Below are positions 60,607 to 64,000 of a stretch of DNA of 64,000 nt, piece by piece (within the stretch, counting starts at the first letter, position 1; the number at the start of each line of letters is the position of its first letter). The translations under genes were made by a program, and so were the position numbers. The notes beneath the pieces are model-generated. The model was not told the origin of the DNA. It saw only the letters and a list, made by a program, of their open reading frames with translations, and did no database searches. Source of the stretch: G965277745 sp965277745 (GTDB lineage Bacteria > Pseudomonadota > Gammaproteobacteria > Cardiobacteriales > Cardiobacteriaceae); the NCBI GenBank assembly GCA_965277745.1, contig OZ255837.1, forward strand, positions 2,108,001-2,172,000, given 5' to 3'.

Positions 60607-61440
60607 ATGCGCAAATCCCCGCATGTGCTGCCCGGCTTTTCCCTTACCATGGGAATCAGCCTGCTGTTTATCGCGATCGTCCTGCTGCTGCCGCTCTCCG
60701 CCATGGCCCTTACGCTCGGCAGCATGAGCTGGTCGCAATATTTCGCCGTACTCGGCGAGCCGCGTGTACTGGCCAGCTACCGGGTAACGCTGGTAAGCGC
60801 CGCGATCGCTTCCCTGGTAAACGGCGCCCTCGGCGGCCTGCTTGCCTGGGTGCTGGTACGTTACCGTTTTCCCGGGCGCGGCGTTATCGATGCGCTGATC
60901 GATCTGCCGTTCGCCCTGCCGACCGCTGTCGCCGGAATCACCCTGGCCAGTCTTTTCGCGGAAAACGGCTGGTATGGGCAATTATTCGCGAAGCTCGGCC
61001 TCAAGATCGCGTATACGCCCTGCGGTATCGTCATCGCGATGATTTTCACCAGTATTCCGTTTGTGGTGCGCAGCGTCCAGCCGGTTCTGGAAGCTCTGCC
61101 GCGGCAACTCGAAGAAGCCGCCGCCACCCTCGGGGCGAGTTCCGCGCAAACTTTCGCCAAAGTTCTCTGGCCGATGCTGATGCCTGCCTGGATCAGTGGT
61201 ATCGGGCTTTCTTTCGCCCGTAGCCTCGGCGAATTCGGCGCGGTCATCTTCATCGCCGGCAATCAGCCGTATGTAAGCGAAATCACTTCTCTGATGGTTT
61301 TCACCAAGCTACAGGCGTTCGATATTCCCGCCGCCGCCGCCATCGCTTCCGTTTTACTGCTGTTCTCACTGCTACTGCTGCTTGTGATCAACGGCTGGCA
61401 ATTGTATTTTCACAAGAAACACCAAGGAAAAAGCCAATGA
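60607..61440 (+). CDS. cysT: CysT (CysU), sulfate ABC transporter permease
   Basis: This 277-residue permease has about six membrane helices. It starts with SPHVLPGFSLTMGISLLFIAIVLLLPLSAM and carries the docking loop EALPRQLEEAAATLGASSAQTF. RSLGEFGAVIFIAGN is the CysT/CysW family signature. It pairs with CysW to form the sulfate/thiosulfate channel. The stop overlaps the cysW start (ATGA). Confidence 0.96.
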   Translation: MRKSPHVLPGFSLTMGISLLFIAIVLLLPLSAMALTLGSMSWSQYFAVLGEPRVLASYRVTLVSAAIASLVNGALGGLLAWVLVRYRFPGRGVIDALIDLPFALPTAVAGITLASLFAENGWYGQLFAKLGLKIAYTPCGIVIAMIFTSIPFVVRSVQPVLEALPRQLEEAAATLGASSAQTFAKVLWPMLMPAWISGIGLSFARSLGEFGAVIFIAGNQPYVSEITSLMVFTKLQAFDIPAAAAIASVLLLFSLLLLLVINGWQLYFHKKHQGKSQ

Positions 61441-62243
61441 ATGGAGAGAACCGCCTGACACGCAATCTGCTGATATTTTCCGCCTGTGCCTTTTCCTTGC
61501 TCTTTCTCGCGCTGCCGCTCATCGCCATCGCCGGACAGGCGTTTTCCGACGGCATCGCCACGTACTGGCGCTCACTCGGCAGCGCGGACAACGTCCATGC
61601 GCTTTTACTCACCTTGCTGGTCGCCGTGATCACCGTGCCGCTCAACGTCCTTTTCGGAACGGCCTTCGCCTGGCTCGTGACGCGGTTTCATTTTCGCGGT
61701 CGCGCCATGCTGATCACGTTGCTCGACATCCCGTTCGCCGTCTCTCCGGTGATTGCCGGTTTGTTGTATCTCATTTTGTATGGCAGCGGCTCCTGGTTGG
61801 GTGACTACTTGGAAGGGCATGGTCTGCAAGTGATGTTCGCCTGGCCCGGGATAGTGCTCGTCACTTTGTTCGTGACATCTCCATTCGTCGCGCGTGAACT
61901 GATCCCCTTCATGCAACAGCATGGCGCCGCCGAAGAGGAAGCCGCCGTCACCCTCGGGGCAAGCCCCTGGCAACTGTGGCGTAAAATCACCCTGCCGACG
62001 ATCATCTGGCCGCTGATCTACGGAGTGGCTCTCAGTAACGCGCGCGCCATCGGTGAATTCGGCGGGGTCTCGATCGTCTCCGGCAACATCCGCGGTGAAA
62101 CCCAGACCCTGCCGCTTGCCGTCGAGGCGCTTTATCAAGACTATCAGACAAGCGCCGCTTTCGCCTGCGCTTCTCTGCTCGCGCTGATTGCCTTGTCTAC
62201 CCTGCTGCTCAAAGCCTATATCGCGCGCAAGGAGCCATCATGA
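61437..62243 (+). CDS. cysW: CysW, sulfate ABC transporter permease
   Basis: The 268-residue second permease subunit has six membrane helices. It shows LLDIPFAVSPVIAGLLYLILYG, the docking loop QQHGAAEEEAAVTLGASPWQLW, and NARAIGEFGGVSIVSGNIRG, diagnostic of CysW. Overlaps of four bases with cysT and cysA indicate coupled translation. Confidence 0.96.
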   Translation: MNGENRLTRNLLIFSACAFSLLFLALPLIAIAGQAFSDGIATYWRSLGSADNVHALLLTLLVAVITVPLNVLFGTAFAWLVTRFHFRGRAMLITLLDIPFAVSPVIAGLLYLILYGSGSWLGDYLEGHGLQVMFAWPGIVLVTLFVTSPFVARELIPFMQQHGAAEEEAAVTLGASPWQLWRKITLPTIIWPLIYGVALSNARAIGEFGGVSIVSGNIRGETQTLPLAVEALYQDYQTSAAFACASLLALIALSTLLLKAYIARKEPS

Positions 62244-63372
62244 GCATCGAACTGCGACAGCTCGGTAAACAGTTTGGCGCCTTCACTGCCCTGCACGCGA
62301 CCGACCTGAAAATCGAAGACGGGGAAATGCTCGCCTTGCTCGGCTCCTCCGGATCGGGAAAAACCACCCTTCTACGTCTGATCGCCGGACTGGAAAGTGC
62401 CGATCAGGGGAAAATCATCCTCCACGGCCGCGATGTGACAGAGGTCGCGGTGCGTGAACGCAACATCGGTTTCGTCTTTCAGCACTATGCCCTGTTCAAG
62501 CACATGAAAGTGATCGACAACGTCGCGTTCGGGCTTGCCGTATTGGCGCGCGGCAAGCGTCCATCGCAAGCCGCGCAGCGCCGTAAGGCGCGGCAATTGC
62601 TCGAGATGGTTCAGCTCGCTCCCCTTGGCGAACGCTATCCGGCCAGCCTGTCCGGCGGTCAGCAACAGCGCGTGGCGCTGGCGAGAGCGCTCGCGACCGA
62701 GCAGGCGTCGTGCTCTTCGACGAACCGTTCGGCGCGCTCGATGTGCGGGTGCGACGTGATTTGCGTCTCTGGCTGAAAGAGTTGCAACGCGAACTCGGTT
62801 TTACCGCGGTCTTCGTCACCCACGATCAGGAAGAAGCGCTCGATCTCGCCGATCGCATTTGCGTTATGCAAGGTGGGCGTATCCTCCAGACCGCGACTGC
62901 CGATGTGCTTTATTCCGATCCGGCGAACGCCGCGGTGTTCCGCTTCATGAGCGATGTCCACGAATGGCCGGCCGAAGCGCGCGGGCAAGTACTCGATCTC
63001 GGCAGCATCGCTGCCAATGTCTGGGTGAAAGCCGATTGCCGCATTCCCGTTGGCAAAGGCACGCTTGCCATCCGTAATCAGGAATTGGCACTCGCCGGAC
63101 ATCCGGTCGGCGGCGTGCAGATGCCGGTAAGCGTCAAGCGTCTCGACATGCTCGGCAGTCAATATCGTCTGACCGTTTCCACCGAGGGCTGGGGAAAGGC
63201 GGAGAACTGGCATCTCCTCCTGCCGCTGCAAAGCCTCGCCGGCCATCTCCCGGAAATCGGCAAACGCTGTTATCTCGCTCCGAGTCAGGCCTATTTCATC
63301 ACCGCCGATGACGGGCGCGTCCACCCATTGTTCCATGATATCGACAGCCTGCGGCGGAAAGTCGGGGAATGA
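62240..63372 (+). pseudogene. cysA: CysA, sulfate ABC ATPase, interrupted by a one-base frameshift
   Basis: The first frame encodes Walker A LLGSSGSGKTTLLRLIAGL, the Q-loop GFVFQHYALFKHM, and the signature LSGGQQQRVALARALATE, then ends at 62776. The second frame picks up at LFDEPFGALDVRVRRDL (Walker B), VTHDQEEALDLADR, and a C-terminal regulatory domain to 63372. The junction GACCGAGCAGGCGTCG near 62700 needs one more base to read ATEPGVVLFDEP. The full chain would have about 377 residues, a normal length. There is no homopolymer, so a true mutation or a sequencing error are equally possible. Loss would disable sulfate import unless another ATPase serves. Confidence 0.9.
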
Positions 63373-63878
63373 TCCCGCCCTTTTCCTGAACGGCGCCACT
63401 CGCGCGCGCTTCCCGGCAAGGGCAATTGGCCCGTCGGCGTCGCGATGATCACCCAATGTTTGGCACACGGCCGTTTTCCCGCAAGGCGATTGCCGTGGCG
63501 TGGCCGCAATAGCGGTATGGATCGACCCCTTTTCCACCACGGTATTTTCTTATCGTTAGCGCGACATCGAGCCATGGGCTTGTCGCCATCTTCTCGATAG
63601 CGCCGATAGCCTTGACTTTTTCCATGCCACGGCGCCCTTCTTCTTGTCTTCACCACTGGGATGACCGCCCCACGGGACGGTGGAAGCGGCACACGGCAGC
63701 CGATGACGACCGCCGCCCGAGAAGTTTCGACGCTGGCGACGCTGGCGACGCTGGCGACGAACCGACGCCGGCGCAATAAAAAATATCGCAGGATGATGAT
63801 GGAAGATCCATTTTCCCTGGAGTCGTATCGTGTGTTATGTTATCCCGTCTTTCCTTATTCAAGGGCTGTTCACCCGTC
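63373..63878 (+). other. Intergenic region between cysA and mntR
   Basis: No gene is supported in these 506 bases. A 161-codon minus-strand frame overlaps cysA and is low-complexity, arginine-rich sequence without homology. A short tandem repeat lies at 63728. Confidence 0.5.
63728..63759 (+). repeat. Nine-base tandem repeat
   Basis: CGACGCTGG occurs three times in tandem, followed by a partial CGACG. Confidence 0.9.
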
Positions 63879-64000
63879 ATGTCGATTCTCCCGCAAAGCA
63901 CCCATTTTCAGAGAGTGAAAGAAGATCACCATCATGAAATCGTCGAGGATTATGTCGAAGAAATCGCGCGCATGCACGCCGCCCTTGGCGAGGCACGCAG
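63879..64000 (+). CDS. mntR: MntR, manganese-responsive regulator (5' fragment)
   Basis: The window ends inside this gene. The 40 visible residues include HFQRVKEDHHHEIVEDYVEEIA and LGEAR, which match the start of proteobacterial MntR (DtxR family), where the same segment precedes the winged helix. In the family it represses mntH when Mn(II) is bound. The ATG at 63879 fits the family; no clear ribosome site is seen. Confidence 0.7.
   Translation, partial: MSILPQSTHFQRVKEDHHHEIVEDYVEEIARMHAALGEAR

Noticed and set aside
63291..63776. A 161-residue minus-strand frame downstream of cysA
   Set aside because: Overlaps cysA, low-complexity arginine- and valine-rich start caused by the tandem repeat, no homology.
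1..64000. CRISPR arrays, rRNA genes, prophage or integrase genes
   Set aside because: No regularly spaced repeats, no rRNA sequence and no phage or tyrosine recombinase genes were seen.

Overview
The window comes from a proteobacterium, most likely a gammaproteobacterium. Evidence for this is the complete dcw order mraZ-rsmH-ftsL-ftsI-murE-murF-mraY-murD-ftsW-murG-murC-ddl-ftsQ-ftsA-ftsZ-lpxC followed by secA-mutT, as in Escherichia and Pseudomonas, together with smpB/ratA/rnfH, glnA-ntrB-ntrC, gcvHP, cysTWA, lpxL, tmcA and meso-DAP type murE. I cannot name the species. Housekeeping DNA is GC-rich and densely packed. Several AT-rich patches and an unusual load of insertion sequences interrupt it.

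Layout. 0-3.1 kb: mutT and secA (minus). 3.3-3.7 kb: dciA, a helicase loader, on the plus strand between secA and lpxC. 3.7-21.2 kb: sixteen envelope and division genes on the minus strand, almost all linked by ATGA/GTGA-type overlaps, read from a sigma70-like promoter in front of mraZ. 21.5-23.4 kb: rnfH-ratA facing smpB and a metallo-beta-lactamase-fold hydrolase. 23.6-28.0 kb: a transport operon (NMT1-like binding protein, permease, ATPase, two small cupins) followed by a DUF364 putative metal-chelation protein; its substrate is unknown. 28.3-31.5 kb: an orphan ccmB, lpxL, a Maf nucleotide pyrophosphatase and rluC. 31.6-39.5 kb: gcvP-gcvH enclosed by IS427-like (IS5 family), IS630 and IS481 copies. 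39.6-42.9 kb: adk, aroC and a short tmcA.

43-48 kb is a tRNA-bounded accessory stretch. It holds a decayed IS481 relative, a tRNA-Leu(UAA) gene split by a group I intron and flanked by two copies of a long palindrome, a tRNA-Gly, and a decayed AT-rich pair (Fe(II)/2-oxoglutarate dioxygenase with an in-frame stop, MFS exporter with a homopolymer frameshift). After it come two tRNA-Glu genes, tRNA-Ala and gltX, all in one direction. 49.7-53.7 kb is the nitrogen regulon core: glnA with a sigma54 promoter and NtrC sites, an intergenic terminator, then ntrB-ntrC. 53.8-56.9 kb is a strongly AT-rich island with a double WD40 propeller protein and a SUMF1-fold protein, bracketed by IS481/IS630 material. 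59.5-63.4 kb is the sulfate import operon sbp-cysT-cysW-cysA, with cysA frameshifted. The window ends inside mntR.

The most interesting items are the intron-containing tRNA-Leu in a proteobacterial setting, the WD40 plus SUMF1-like island with its A7 frameshift, the shared CTAG target that makes three IS families nest in one another, and the ABC/cupin/DUF364 cluster.
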